Shown here: piece by piece, positions 49,837 through 59,155 of the stretch
How positions within the stretch are numbered: the first letter of the stretch is position 1
Layout: every line of letters begins with the position of its first letter
DNA from: Pelagibacterales bacterium SAG-MED13
GTDB lineage: Bacteria > Pseudomonadota > Alphaproteobacteria > Pelagibacterales > Pelagibacteraceae
Assembly: GCA_014654165.1 (NCBI GenBank)
Contig: JACWDK010000004.1
Span: forward strand, 1-61,230
Direction of reading: 5' to 3'
Length of the DNA stretch: 61,230 nucleotides
Position numbers and translations under genes: made by a program
The notes under the pieces: generated by a model
Databases searched by the model: none
Seen by the model: only the letters and a program-made list of their open reading frames with translations
Told to the model about the DNA's origin: nothing

Positions 49837-51330
49837 TTATTTCATTGTTGGCATTACGAACTCAGCATTTGATCTAATTCCAGAAGGCCATCTCGAGGTT
49901 ATTGTTTTAAGTTTTGTATAAAATTTTATCCCTTCCATACCATGCATTGCACTATCTCCAAATAGCGATCTTTTCCAACCTCCAAAACTATGAAAGGCCA
50001 TTGGAACAGGGATAGGAACATTAATACCAACCATTCCAACTTGTATCTTGCTTGCAAAAGTTCTTCCTGCATCACCATCTCTTGTATAAATACTTACTCC
50101 ATTTCCATATTCATGATCATTAATGAGTTTTGTAGCCTCTTCAAAAGTTTTTACTCTTACTACAGATAAAACTGGTCCAAATATTTCCTCTTGATATATT
50201 CTCATTTCTTTTTTTACATGATCAAATAAACAGCCTCCAATATAGAAACCATCTTCATAACCTTGTAATTTTAAGTTTCTACCATCAACTACTAACTTGG
50301 CACCTTCTTTTACCCCTATATCAACATATCCTTTTACTTTTTCTAGATGCTCCTTAGTAACTAAAGGTCCCATCTCTGAACTTTTATCCATTCCAGGACC
50401 AACTTTTAAAGCCTCTGCTTTTTTTGATAATCTTGATACTAACTCATCTCCTATATCTCCAACAGCTACTGCAACTGATTGGGCCATACATCTTTCACCT
50501 GCAGATCCATATGCGGCACCCATTAAACCATTTACTGCACCATCTAAGTCACAATCTGGCATAACAACTAAGTGATTTTTTGCTCCTCCTAGAGCCTGAA
50601 CTCTCTTTTCATTTTTTGCAGAATTTTCATAAATATATTTTGCTATTGGTGTCGAACCTACAAAACTTACTGCTTTAATATCTTTGTTTGTTAAGATTGC
50701 ATCTACAACTTCTTTATCTCCGTTAACAACATTAAAAACTCCATCTGGAAGACCTGCTTCTTTTAATAATTCTGCTAGTTTTATTGCACACGATGGATCT
50801 TTTTCGGACGGTTTTAATATAAAGGTATTTCCACAAGCAATTGCGATAGGAAACATCCACATTGGTACCATTGCTGGAAAGTTAAATGGTGTGATACCTG
50901 CAACTACTCCTAATGGTTGTCGCATTGACCAACTGTCGACATTAGTTCCAACATTTTCTGAAAATTCACCTTTAAGTAAATGGGGTATTCCACAAGCAAA
51001 TTCAACAACCTCTAAACCTCTGGTTAAAGATCCCTTTGCATCTTCATAAACTTTTCCATGTTCAGAAACTATCAACTGTGTAAGCTCATCTGAATTTTTT
51101 TCTATTAACTCTTTAAATTTGAACATAATTCTAGCTCTTACAAGAGATGGTTTTAACGACCATTCCTTAAAAGCTTCTTGTGCAATATTAACTGTATGAT
51201 CTAGATCTGCTTTAGAGGCTAATCTTACTTCTTTTTCTTGTTCACCAGTCGCTGGGTTAAAAACCTTACCTTTTTTATTTGATTTACCAGGAGTTATTTT
51301 TCCACCTACAAAATGTTCAATTTGTTTCAT
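49837..51330 (-). CDS. mmsA: CoA-acylating methylmalonate-semialdehyde dehydrogenase
   Basis: A 497-residue ALDH-superfamily enzyme converting methylmalonate or malonate semialdehyde to propionyl-CoA or acetyl-CoA with CO2 and NADH. The N-terminus HFVGGKITPGKSNKKGKVFNP, GVVAGITPFNFPAMVPMWMF and the catalytic Cys in GSAGERCMAQSVAV are MmsA hallmarks; NVPIPVPMAFHSFGGWK is the C-terminal signature. No valine or inositol genes are adjacent. Between sdhB and mdh it could link 3-carbon aldehydes, for example from acrylate or beta-alanine routes, to the TCA cycle (inference). Confidence 0.93.
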   Translation of the reverse strand: MKQIEHFVGGKITPGKSNKKGKVFNPATGEQEKEVRLASKADLDHTVNIAQEAFKEWSLKPSLVRARIMFKFKELIEKNSDELTQLIVSEHGKVYEDAKGSLTRGLEVVEFACGIPHLLKGEFSENVGTNVDSWSMRQPLGVVAGITPFNFPAMVPMWMFPIAIACGNTFILKPSEKDPSCAIKLAELLKEAGLPDGVFNVVNGDKEVVDAILTNKDIKAVSFVGSTPIAKYIYENSAKNEKRVQALGGAKNHLVVMPDCDLDGAVNGLMGAAYGSAGERCMAQSVAVAVGDIGDELVSRLSKKAEALKVGPGMDKSSEMGPLVTKEHLEKVKGYVDIGVKEGAKLVVDGRNLKLQGYEDGFYIGGCLFDHVKKEMRIYQEEIFGPVLSVVRVKTFEEATKLINDHEYGNGVSIYTRDGDAGRTFASKIQVGMVGINVPIPVPMAFHSFGGWKRSLFGDSAMHGMEGIKFYTKLKTITSRWPSGIRSNAEFVMPTMK

Positions 51331-51372
51331 GAATAGGATCTTTTAGATTAAAAACTCTTGTTAGTCTATTGT

Positions 51373-52152
51373 TTATATATTAGTGGTTGCTAACATTTTT
51401 TTTATTTCAGCAATAGCTTTTGCTGGGTTTAAACCTTTAGGACATGCACTAGTACAATTTAAGATAGTATGGCATCTATAAAGTTTAAGTTCATCTGCTA
51501 CTTTTTTTAATCTAGCTTCTCTCTCTTCATCTCTGCTATCCACAATCCATCTGTAAGCCTGTAATAATACTGCTGGACCTAAATACTTGTCTCCATTCCA
51601 CCAATAACTTGGGCAAGATGTGGAACAACAAGCACACATAATACATTCATAGGCACCATCTAGTTTTTCCCTGTCTTTTTTTGATTGAATAATTTCTGTA
51701 GTTTCTGAATTTGAATTTGATTTTAACCAGGGTTCTATAGATTGATATTGTTTATATAAACCATCTAAATCACCAATTAAATCCTTTTTAACTTTTAAGT
51801 GAGGTAATGGATAAATATCTATATCCCCATCAATTTCAGAATGAGGAGTAGTACAAGCCAATCCATTTTTACCACCCATGTTCATTGCACAAGAACCACA
51901 AACTCCATGAGCACAAGATCTCCTATAAGCAATAGATGGATCAATCTCATTTTTTATTTTGTTTAAAACATCTAAAACTTTTGAAGGACAGTTATCCATA
52001 TCAACCTCATAAGTATCAATTCTAGGGTTTTTTCCTGTTGAAGGATCCCATCTGTAGACATTAACTTTTCTTAAGTTTTTAGAACCTGTTTTGTCTTTGA
52101 AATAATTACCTTTTTGAACTTTAGAGTTTTTAGGTAAATTAATCTGGACCAT
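51373..52152 (-). CDS. sdhB: Succinate dehydrogenase iron-sulfur subunit
   Basis: A 259-residue electron-transfer subunit. The [2Fe-2S] ligands are in [15 protein letters not shown] and the following GLACTT. The [4Fe-4S] and [3Fe-4S] ligands are in [17 protein letters not shown] and [20 protein letters not shown]. All expected cysteines are present, including the Trp-rich quinone-side PSYWW. Its ATG overlaps the sdhA stop by one base. It ends 42 bp before mmsA. Confidence 0.98.
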   Translation of the reverse strand: MVQINLPKNSKVQKGNYFKDKTGSKNLRKVNVYRWDPSTGKNPRIDTYEVDMDNCPSKVLDVLNKIKNEIDPSIAYRRSCAHGVCGSCAMNMGGKNGLACTTPHSEIDGDIDIYPLPHLKVKKDLIGDLDGLYKQYQSIEPWLKSNSNSETTEIIQSKKDREKLDGAYECIMCACCSTSCPSYWWNGDKYLGPAVLLQAYRWIVDSRDEEREARLKKVADELKLYRCHTILNCTSACPKGLNPAKAIAEIKKMLATTNI

Positions 52153-53927
52153 TAATAAACTCTTTCTTGGGGAGGAAAATATTGAACTTCATTTGTAAGA
52201 GTAGTTTTATGAACTTCTCTATAACTTATTTTTGTTTCTTTTCCATCGCACCAAGCAAGTGTATGTTGCATAAATTTTTCATCATCTCTTTTAGGATAAT
52301 CTTCTCGTGCATGTGCTCCTCTACTTTCTTTTCTATTATAAGCGGAGTCTACAGTCACAACTGCTTGTCTAATTAAATTGTCAAATTCTAAAGTTTCAAC
52401 CAAATCTGTATTAAAGATTAATGATTTATCTTTAACTGATATCGATTCTAAACCATCATAAGTTTTTCTTATTTCCTCAACACCCTCTTTTAAAGTTTTT
52501 TCTGTTCTAAAAACTGCACATTTAGATTGCATTGTTTTTTGCATTGATAATCTTAATTCTGCAGTTCCAATGTCACCATCAGCGTTTCTAATTTTGTCAA
52601 ATCTATCAAGACATTTTTGTGTTTCAGACTCACTAATTTCTTCATGTGGCATTCCTGGTGTAACTAATTCTGCTGCTCTTTTAGCTGCAGCTCTTCCAAA
52701 TACTACAAGATCAATTAATGAATTAGATCCTAATCTGTTCGCTCCATGAACAGAAACACATGCAGCTTCACCAATAGCCATTAAGCCTGGAACGGTTTTT
52801 TCTGATCCATTTACTGTTAATACCTCTCCCTTATAATTTGTCGGTATTCCACCCATATTGTAATGAACTGTAGGAACTACTGGAATTGGTTCTTTGGTAA
52901 CATCTACATTAGCAAATAATCGCGCTGCATCAGTTATACCAGGTAATCTATTTTCTATAATTTCTTTATCTAAGTGACTTAAGTTTAAATGAACATGGTC
53001 TTGATCTTTTCCTACACCTCTTCCTTCATTAATTTCTATTGACATAGATCTACTTACAACATCTCTAGAAGCTAAATCTTTAGCATTAGGAGCATACCTC
53101 TCCATAAATCTTTCACCTTTAGAGTTCGTAAGATATCCTCCTTCTCCTCTAGCACCTTCAGTTATTAACGTGCCATGACCATAAATCCCTGTTGGGTGGA
53201 ACTGAACAAACTCCATATCTTGTAAAGGTAATCCCGCTCTAAGCACCATTGCATTACCATCGCCGGTACATGTGTGTGCAGAGGTAGCAGAATAATAAAC
53301 TTTTCCATAACCACCTGTTGCGATTATAACTGAATGTGCTCTAAATCTATGAATTGTTCCATCATTTAGATTCCATGCTATTAAACCTTTGCACTCGCCA
53401 TCTTTCATTAATAAATCTAACGCAAAATATTCTATAAAAAACTCTGTCTTATGTTTTAAAGCTTGTCCATACAAGGTATGCAATATTGCATGACCAGTTC
53501 TATCTGCTGCAGCACAGGTTCTTTGAACAATTCCATTACCATAATTTTTTGTCATACCACCAAATGGTCTTTGATAAATCTTTCCATCATCCGTTCTACT
53601 AAAAGGGACACCATACTTTTCTAGCTCAATAACTGCTTTAGGTGCTTCTTTACACAGATATTCAATGCTATCTTGATCACCTAACCAATCTGCTCCCTTA
53701 ACAGTATCATACATATGCCATCGCCAATCATCTTCTCCCATATTCCCAAGTGCTGCTGAAATACCGCCTTGAGCTGCAGAGGTATGACTTCTAGTGGGAA
53801 ATACTTTTGAGATACATGCAGTTTTTAATCCAGCTTCGCTTAATCCTACTGATGCTCTTAGTCCAGAGCCACCAGCACCTAAAACTACTACATCATATTC
53901 ATGATCTATTATTTTGTAAGAACTCAT
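52152..53927 (-). CDS. sdhA: Succinate dehydrogenase flavoprotein subunit
   Basis: A 591-residue catalytic subunit. FAD is covalently linked at His48 in [23 protein letters not shown] binds the ADP moiety, [21 protein letters not shown] forms the dicarboxylate site, and [15 protein letters not shown] is the capping C-terminal motif. It overlaps sdhD by 4 bp (ATGA) and sdhB by one base. Confidence 0.99.
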   Translation of the reverse strand: MSSYKIIDHEYDVVVLGAGGSGLRASVGLSEAGLKTACISKVFPTRSHTSAAQGGISAALGNMGEDDWRWHMYDTVKGADWLGDQDSIEYLCKEAPKAVIELEKYGVPFSRTDDGKIYQRPFGGMTKNYGNGIVQRTCAAADRTGHAILHTLYGQALKHKTEFFIEYFALDLLMKDGECKGLIAWNLNDGTIHRFRAHSVIIATGGYGKVYYSATSAHTCTGDGNAMVLRAGLPLQDMEFVQFHPTGIYGHGTLITEGARGEGGYLTNSKGERFMERYAPNAKDLASRDVVSRSMSIEINEGRGVGKDQDHVHLNLSHLDKEIIENRLPGITDAARLFANVDVTKEPIPVVPTVHYNMGGIPTNYKGEVLTVNGSEKTVPGLMAIGEAACVSVHGANRLGSNSLIDLVVFGRAAAKRAAELVTPGMPHEEISESETQKCLDRFDKIRNADGDIGTAELRLSMQKTMQSKCAVFRTEKTLKEGVEEIRKTYDGLESISVKDKSLIFNTDLVETLEFDNLIRQAVVTVDSAYNRKESRGAHAREDYPKRDDEKFMQHTLAWCDGKETKISYREVHKTTLTNEVQYFPPQERVY

Positions 53928-54247
53928 AATTTAGATATTAATATAATTGTAATTAACGGAATTACCACCGCTGAAGCAACTAAAAGCTTATTTGCGACAT
54001 TTTTGATTTTATCATTTTGGATATAATCCTCAAAAACCTCACTAATACTCAAAGCTGAAAAGAAATATGCATTAATAATAAAAATACTGAATAAAAATTT
54101 TGATAATGAGTTTGTAAAAAAACTTTTAACTTCAATAAATTGTTGATCATAAATCGAAATTAAATTCAAAACAAACCACAACATTAATGGAATTAAAATG
54201 GCACCACTAATTTTTAAAAAAATCCATTTTTTAGTTGCTAAAATCAT
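53924..54247 (-). CDS. sdhD: Succinate dehydrogenase membrane anchor SdhD, lacking the heme-ligand histidine
   Basis: A 107-residue, three-helix anchor (about 12-32, 48-66, 84-105) identified by position in sdhCDAB and by the retained quinone-site Asp74-Tyr75 in VFEDYIQ. The protein contains no histidine at all. Aligned on Asp-Tyr, the residue 12 before the Tyr (heme b axial ligand, E. coli His71) is Phe63. The N-terminal His and Arg that contact heme propionates in E. coli (His14, Arg20) both align with Lys. So heme b cannot be ligated as in known SdhD. It is coupled to sdhC and sdhA by 4-bp overlaps. Confidence 0.9.
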   Translation of the reverse strand: MILATKKWIFLKISGAILIPLMLWFVLNLISIYDQQFIEVKSFFTNSLSKFLFSIFIINAYFFSALSISEVFEDYIQNDKIKNVANKLLVASAVVIPLITIILISKL

Positions 54248-54630
54248 AAAATAAAATTTTTTCCTATTAGATAAAAAATAACAGTAAAAATTATTGAGCC
54301 AAATATAACAATAAGACCTGTAATTTTAGTGGTTTGAATTTCAAAACCATATCCAAGATCCATAATTAAGTGTCTTATTTCACTTAAAATCTGAAATAAA
54401 AATGACCAAGTAATCCCTAGAATTATAAATTTGCCAATAAAAGAATTTAAAAAAGAATATATTGCTTCATAATTATTTTCTCCAAGTAAAAGTGATGAGG
54501 CCCAAAAACAAATTATCGTAATTGCAATTATATTTATTATTCCAGTTATTCTATGAGAAATTGATACCAAAGATGAAATGTGCCATCTATAAATTTGTAT
54601 ATGAGGAGAAAGAGGTTCTTTATTTTCCAT
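54244..54630 (-). CDS. sdhC: Succinate dehydrogenase cytochrome-b-type subunit SdhC, lacking the heme-ligand histidine
   Basis: A 128-residue, three-helix subunit. The N-terminus PLSPHIQIYRW is typical. The quinone-site Ser23 and Arg27 (SISHR) are kept. The conserved stretch before IRHLIMDLGYG reads FLFQILSE, where Paracoccus and E. coli have a His four residues before the Gly. Here Gln80 replaces that axial heme ligand and Glu replaces the Gly. Together with SdhD this predicts loss of heme b. It overlaps asd by 11 bp and sdhD by 4 bp, consistent with one transcript. Confidence 0.93.
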   Translation of the reverse strand: MENKEPLSPHIQIYRWHISSLVSISHRITGIINIIAITIICFWASSLLLGENNYEAIYSFLNSFIGKFIILGITWSFLFQILSEIRHLIMDLGYGFEIQTTKITGLIVIFGSIIFTVIFYLIGKNFIL

Positions 54631-55627
54631 AGAAATTATTTTTAATTAAAGTTTCGGCAATCTCTACTGCATTTAAAGCCGCTCCTCTTAAAAGATTATC
54701 TGAAACAATCCATAAATTCATTCCATTTTTAAGAGTTTTATCCTCTCTAATTCTCGAAATAAAAGTTTCATCTTTACCTTCTGCCTCAAGAGGAGTTGAA
54801 TATCCTCCATCAGCTCTTTCATCTATTACTTTGCAACCTTCAAATTTATCAAGGGCTTTTCTAACCTCTTCTAAAGTAAAAGTTTTTTCAAATTCAATGT
54901 TTACTGACTCTGCGTGAGAAACTAAAACAGGTATTCTTACACACGTTGCAGTCAAATTAATTTTATCATCTAAAATTTTCTTAGTTTCATTGACCATCTT
55001 AAGTTCCTCTTTTGTATAACCATTTTCAGAAAATATATCTATGTGAGGGATGATATTGAAAGCAATTTGTTTAGTAAAATTTCTAGGTTCTACTTTTTGG
55101 TTATTTAAAACCATTTTAGTTTGATCAATCAATTCATCCATTGGTGCTTTACCACCCCCTGAAACAGATTGATAAGTCGAAACTACTACTCTTTTAATTG
55201 TAAACAAATCATGCAATGGTTTTAAAGCTATAACCAACTGAGCTGTAGAACAATTTGGATTAGCTATAATATTTTTTTTTATATTATTCAGATCTTCAGA
55301 ATTTACTTGGGGTACTATGAGAGGAACTTCAGGATCCATTCTGTAATGACTTGAATTGTCTATAACAAAACAATTTTTAGCAGCCTTTTCAGCAAATTTT
55401 TCAGAAATTTTTCCTCCGGCAGAAAAAAAAGCAATTTTTACTTTTGAAAAATCAAAACTCTCTAGATCAGAAACCTGATATTCTTTACCTTTAAAAGAAA
55501 TTTTTTTTCCACTACTTTTAGTTGATGCTATCAAATAAAGATTATCAATAGATAGTCTCTTTTTTTCAAGAACTTCTAATATTTTTCTACCAACATTCCC
55601 CGTTGCTCCTACAATTGCTATATTCAT
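54620..55627 (-). CDS. asd: Aspartate-semialdehyde dehydrogenase
   Basis: A 335-residue NADPH enzyme giving aspartate semialdehyde for lysine, threonine and methionine. The nucleotide loop IVGATGNVGRKIL is N-terminal, FFSAGGKISEKFAEKAA follows, the catalytic Cys lies in NPNCSTAQLVIAL, and QSVSGGGKAPMDEL and the His-containing RIPVLVSHAESV region are intact. It lies 19 bp after dmdA and overlaps sdhC by 11 bp, so it links the DMSP cluster to the sdh operon. Confidence 0.97.
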   Translation of the reverse strand: MNIAIVGATGNVGRKILEVLEKKRLSIDNLYLIASTKSSGKKISFKGKEYQVSDLESFDFSKVKIAFFSAGGKISEKFAEKAAKNCFVIDNSSHYRMDPEVPLIVPQVNSEDLNNIKKNIIANPNCSTAQLVIALKPLHDLFTIKRVVVSTYQSVSGGGKAPMDELIDQTKMVLNNQKVEPRNFTKQIAFNIIPHIDIFSENGYTKEELKMVNETKKILDDKINLTATCVRIPVLVSHAESVNIEFEKTFTLEEVRKALDKFEGCKVIDERADGGYSTPLEAEGKDETFISRIREDKTLKNGMNLWIVSDNLLRGAALNAVEIAETLIKNNFYGK

Positions 55628-55646
55628 GATAACGTTTATTTTTATA

Positions 55647-56756
55647 CTAAATGAAGGGTAAATCGCAAACTGTTCCTACAAATATTTTATCGTTAATATC
55701 TATCTTAAACTGGGTTTTATTATCCCAATAAGGTTTATTAATCATTGCAATACCAATAACCTTTTTAAAAGTAGGAGAATAAGTTGCAGATCTTACATAA
55801 CCGACAACTTTATTATCATTATCTAGTAGCGTCTTCTCACAATACATATCAATTTTGTTGTGATCAATCATAACTCCCATTAGTTTCCTTTTAATCCCTT
55901 CTTGTTTTAATTTTTTAAGTTTTTCTTTACCTAAAAAGTTAACCTCACTATCTAAATTTACAAACTTATCAAAATTTGCCTCAAATGGATTATCTCTATT
56001 ATCAAAATCATTTCCGTATGATAACAGTGCGGATTCTATTCGCTCTATTAAATTTGGACATCCAGCTTTGACATTAAATTCTTTCCCATATTCAAATAGA
56101 TAATCATATAAATCTTGTCCCGCTAGATTATCTTCAACATAAATTTCAAATCCACTCTGTTTTGACCAACCTGATCTAGCAACAAAATATTTTTTTTCTT
56201 TAAATTCGTAATACTTAAAATTGAAAAATTTTAATTGTCTAATATCCTCACCAAATAATTTTGCCATTAAATCATCGGAGCGTGGACCTTGTACTGCTAA
56301 AATATTTACATTTGGTTCATGGATTTCAACATCAAATTTATTTCCTGCAGCAAGACCTTTTGCAAAAAAAATTACGTCTGAATCTGCAATTGAGAGCCAC
56401 CATTTATCATCAGCTAATTTATTAATAATTGGATCATTAACTAAAAGACCCTCATCATCAATTAATGGTGCATAGTAACATTTTCCAACTTTAGATTTTG
56501 ACAAATCTCTACAAGTCATTAATTGAACTAATTTTGCAGAGTCTTTTCCAGATATTTCAACTTGTCTTTCTGCTGCAACATCCCAAACCTGAACAAATTT
56601 TTTCAAATGCTCATAATCAGATTCTAAAGACTTAAATGATGCAGGAAGCAACATATGATTATAAACAGTATAACTGCTCACACCATGAAATTCGATCCTA
56701 TCTGTATAAGGTGTACTTCTTAATCTTCTTGATTTTGCTATTGGAAAGTTTTTCAT
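55647..56756 (-). CDS. dmdA: Dimethylsulfoniopropionate demethylase
   Basis: A 369-residue GcvT-fold enzyme that moves a methyl group from DMSP to tetrahydrofolate, leaving 3-methylmercaptopropionate. The sequence follows the crystallised P. ubique DmdA, as I remember it, almost throughout: [86 protein letters not shown] and the terminal VCDLPFI, with the same length. The middle and C-terminal lobe is more diverged, so this is a different species or clade. It begins with a 4-bp overlap of the alpha/beta hydrolase gene. Ordinary GcvT is excluded by the DmdA-specific N-terminus and the dmdB/dmdC neighbours. Confidence 0.96.
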   Translation of the reverse strand: MKNFPIAKSRRLRSTPYTDRIEFHGVSSYTVYNHMLLPASFKSLESDYEHLKKFVQVWDVAAERQVEISGKDSAKLVQLMTCRDLSKSKVGKCYYAPLIDDEGLLVNDPIINKLADDKWWLSIADSDVIFFAKGLAAGNKFDVEIHEPNVNILAVQGPRSDDLMAKLFGEDIRQLKFFNFKYYEFKEKKYFVARSGWSKQSGFEIYVEDNLAGQDLYDYLFEYGKEFNVKAGCPNLIERIESALLSYGNDFDNRDNPFEANFDKFVNLDSEVNFLGKEKLKKLKQEGIKRKLMGVMIDHNKIDMYCEKTLLDNDNKVVGYVRSATYSPTFKKVIGIAMINKPYWDNKTQFKIDINDKIFVGTVCDLPFI

Positions 56757-57529
56757 TTTTTTAAAAATTCTAAGACCTTTTCTCTCATTTCAAATGCTTT
56801 TTCAATCATAATCATATGTCCACATCCAGGAATTATATGAGTAGTAGAATTTTTAACTAAGTTTGCAAATTTTTTTCCAGCTTCTAGATTAACCATTTTA
56901 TCTAACTCTCCAAAAACTAACATGATTGGACAACTAATTGATTGTGCTGCTTTAGAGCCATTCGCATAATTATTACACGCAATAAGATCAACCGCTAAAA
57001 TTTCACTTATATCCCTAGGGGATTGAATAATTCTTTCAATTGGATTTCCACCAATAAACTTTTTAAAACCTTCATAACCCCATTTCATCATTAATTTAAC
57101 AGCATCAGAGTCGCCATTTGATGCCAAATCAATTAAATCTTTATTTACTGGCATTCGATATGATCCACTTATTAAAACCATTTTTTTTAATCTTTTTTTA
57201 TATTTAAATGAGTACTCAATAGCTTCTAAGCATCCTTGAGAATGGCCAACTAATATTAAATTTTTCAAATTCAACTTCTCAAATACTTTTTCTAACCAGT
57301 CTGTAATTTTTTCAATACTATCTAAACAAGGACCTTCAGAATTTCCATGACCTGGTAAATCAATAGAAAGAACATTGAAATTTTTACTTGAAAAAAATTG
57401 TTCTGTTAAAGACCAAACAATATGAGAGAGACCACTTCCATGAAGAAATACTATCGTATCCTTTGAATTATCTACACCTTGTCCAGCATCAGATGCATGA
57501 ACACTTTTGTTTTCAATTTCAATTATCAA
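56753..57529 (-). CDS. Alpha/beta hydrolase of unknown substrate within the DMSP cluster
   Basis: A 258-residue hydrolase with a full catalytic triad: Ser97 in [11 protein letters not shown], Asp210 in VFGELDKMV and His238 in PGCGHMI, plus the oxyanion HGSG at about 30-33. It has no signal peptide, so it is cytosolic. The start is the TTG at 57529, as an in-frame stop immediately precedes it. It sits between dmdB and dmdA, overlapping dmdA by 4 bp and starting 8 bp after dmdB, so it is almost certainly co-expressed. No known DMSP demethylation step uses such a hydrolase; a thioesterase or ester hydrolase on a pathway CoA intermediate is a reasonable guess only. Confidence 0.88.
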   Translation of the reverse strand: MIIEIENKSVHASDAGQGVDNSKDTIVFLHGSGLSHIVWSLTEQFFSSKNFNVLSIDLPGHGNSEGPCLDSIEKITDWLEKVFEKLNLKNLILVGHSQGCLEAIEYSFKYKKRLKKMVLISGSYRMPVNKDLIDLASNGDSDAVKLMMKWGYEGFKKFIGGNPIERIIQSPRDISEILAVDLIACNNYANGSKAAQSISCPIMLVFGELDKMVNLEAGKKFANLVKNSTTHIIPGCGHMIMIEKAFEMREKVLEFLKK

Positions 57530-57537
57530 TTAATTAC

Positions 57538-59154
57538 CTAAAATTTTTTTCTCAATTCAAATTTTTGAATTTTACCTGTTGAAGTTTTTGGCAATTCACA
57601 GAAAATTACTTGTTTTGGAACTTTAAAACCTGCTAATGTTTCCTTACAAAAATCTATCAATTCTTTATCTGTTGTAGGCTTGTCTTTAACCATTTCAATA
57701 AATGCACAAGGTACTTCTCCCCATTTCTCATCAGGTTTAGCAACAACTGCAGCAATTGATACTGAAGGATGTTTGGATAAAGTATTCTCGATTTCAATTG
57801 AAGAAATATTTTCTCCTCCAGAAATAATTATATCTTTTGACCTATCTTGTATTTTTACATATCCATCTGGGTGTATTACCGCTAAATCTCCTGAATGAAA
57901 CCAGCCACCAGCCATGGCTTTATCTGTTGCAGCTTTATCTTTAAAATAACCTTTCATAACTACATTTCCTCTGAGCATAATCTCACCAATTGTTTTCCCA
58001 TCTTTTGGTACTTCCTTCATTGTTTCAGGATCCATTATAGTTGCACCTTCAAGATTAGGGTATCTAACACCTTGTCTAGCTTTAATTTCATTTTGTTTGT
58101 CTTCATCGAAATCATTCCAGTCATCATTCCAAGCACATTGTGTGACATGTCCGTAAGTTTCTGTTAAGCCATACACATGCATTACCTCAAAACCAAGTTC
58201 TTTCATCTTTTTAAAAATTATACTTGGAGGAGGAGCTCCTGCAGTGAGGACGTGTACTTTATGTTTTAATTTTTTTCGGTCACTTTCTGCAGCGCCTGTT
58301 ATCATGTTTAATACTATGGGGGCACCACCAAAATGAGTTACATTGTATTTATCTATCAATTCAAAAATTTTTTTCACATCTATATTTCTTAAACAAATAG
58401 TCCTTCCATTTAACATTGGAACAGTCCATGGATAGCACCATCCATTACAATGAAACATTGGAACAATAGTTAAAAAATTTAATCTATTTGGCATATTCCA
58501 TGCTACTGCACTTCCTGTTGACATTAAGTATGACCCTCGATGATGATAAACAACCCCTTTTGGATTTCCCGTTGTTCCAGATGTATAACTTAATGATATG
58601 GCTTCCCACTCGTCATCAGGCATTTTCCAAATATAATCATCATTTCCTGTATTTAAAAAACTCTCATATTCTAATTCACCAATTTTTTCTAATTTAGATT
58701 GGTCTGCAAACTTGTCATGAATATCGATTATGGTAATTTTTTTTTCTAATTTGCTTAAAGCTTTTTTAACTTCAGTATGAAGTTGTCTATCTACAACTAA
58801 TACTTTTGCATCACTATGTTTCAAAATATATGAAATAGTATTAGCGTCTAATCTTATATTAATTGTGTTTAGTATAGCCCCTGTCATAGGAACAGCGTAA
58901 TGCGCCTCAAAAATTTCTGGCGTATTAAACGCTAAAAATGAAACTGTATCTCCTTTAATAATGCCAATCTTCTCTAACGCGCTCGCAAATTTAGTAGCTC
59001 TTTTATATACCTCACTCCAAGTATATTTTCTATCCTCATAAACTATAGCTTCATAATTAGGATAAACTTCTTTTGCTCTTTCTAAAAATGATAAAGGTGT
59101 TAATGGAACGTAATTAGCTCTATTTTTGTCTAAATTTGTTTCATAATGATTCAT
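57538..59154 (-). CDS. dmdB: 3-Methylmercaptopropionate-CoA ligase (DmdB)
   Basis: An acyl-CoA synthetase of about 538 residues. The AMP-binding P-loop is ISLSYTSGTTGNPKGVVYHH, followed by HVYGLTETYGHV, the GWFHSGDLAVIHPDGYVKI hinge region and the C-terminal catalytic Lys in PKTSTGKIQKFEL. Such enzymes activate medium-chain acids; the position between dmdA and dmdC assigns methylmercaptopropionate. I use the ATG at 59154, which lies one base past the dmdC stop; a TTG at 59169 would overlap dmdC by 14 bp. Confidence 0.92.
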   Translation of the reverse strand: MNHYETNLDKNRANYVPLTPLSFLERAKEVYPNYEAIVYEDRKYTWSEVYKRATKFASALEKIGIIKGDTVSFLAFNTPEIFEAHYAVPMTGAILNTINIRLDANTISYILKHSDAKVLVVDRQLHTEVKKALSKLEKKITIIDIHDKFADQSKLEKIGELEYESFLNTGNDDYIWKMPDDEWEAISLSYTSGTTGNPKGVVYHHRGSYLMSTGSAVAWNMPNRLNFLTIVPMFHCNGWCYPWTVPMLNGRTICLRNIDVKKIFELIDKYNVTHFGGAPIVLNMITGAAESDRKKLKHKVHVLTAGAPPPSIIFKKMKELGFEVMHVYGLTETYGHVTQCAWNDDWNDFDEDKQNEIKARQGVRYPNLEGATIMDPETMKEVPKDGKTIGEIMLRGNVVMKGYFKDKAATDKAMAGGWFHSGDLAVIHPDGYVKIQDRSKDIIISGGENISSIEIENTLSKHPSVSIAAVVAKPDEKWGEVPCAFIEMVKDKPTTDKELIDFCKETLAGFKVPKQVIFCELPKTSTGKIQKFELRKKF

Positions 59155-59155
59155 A

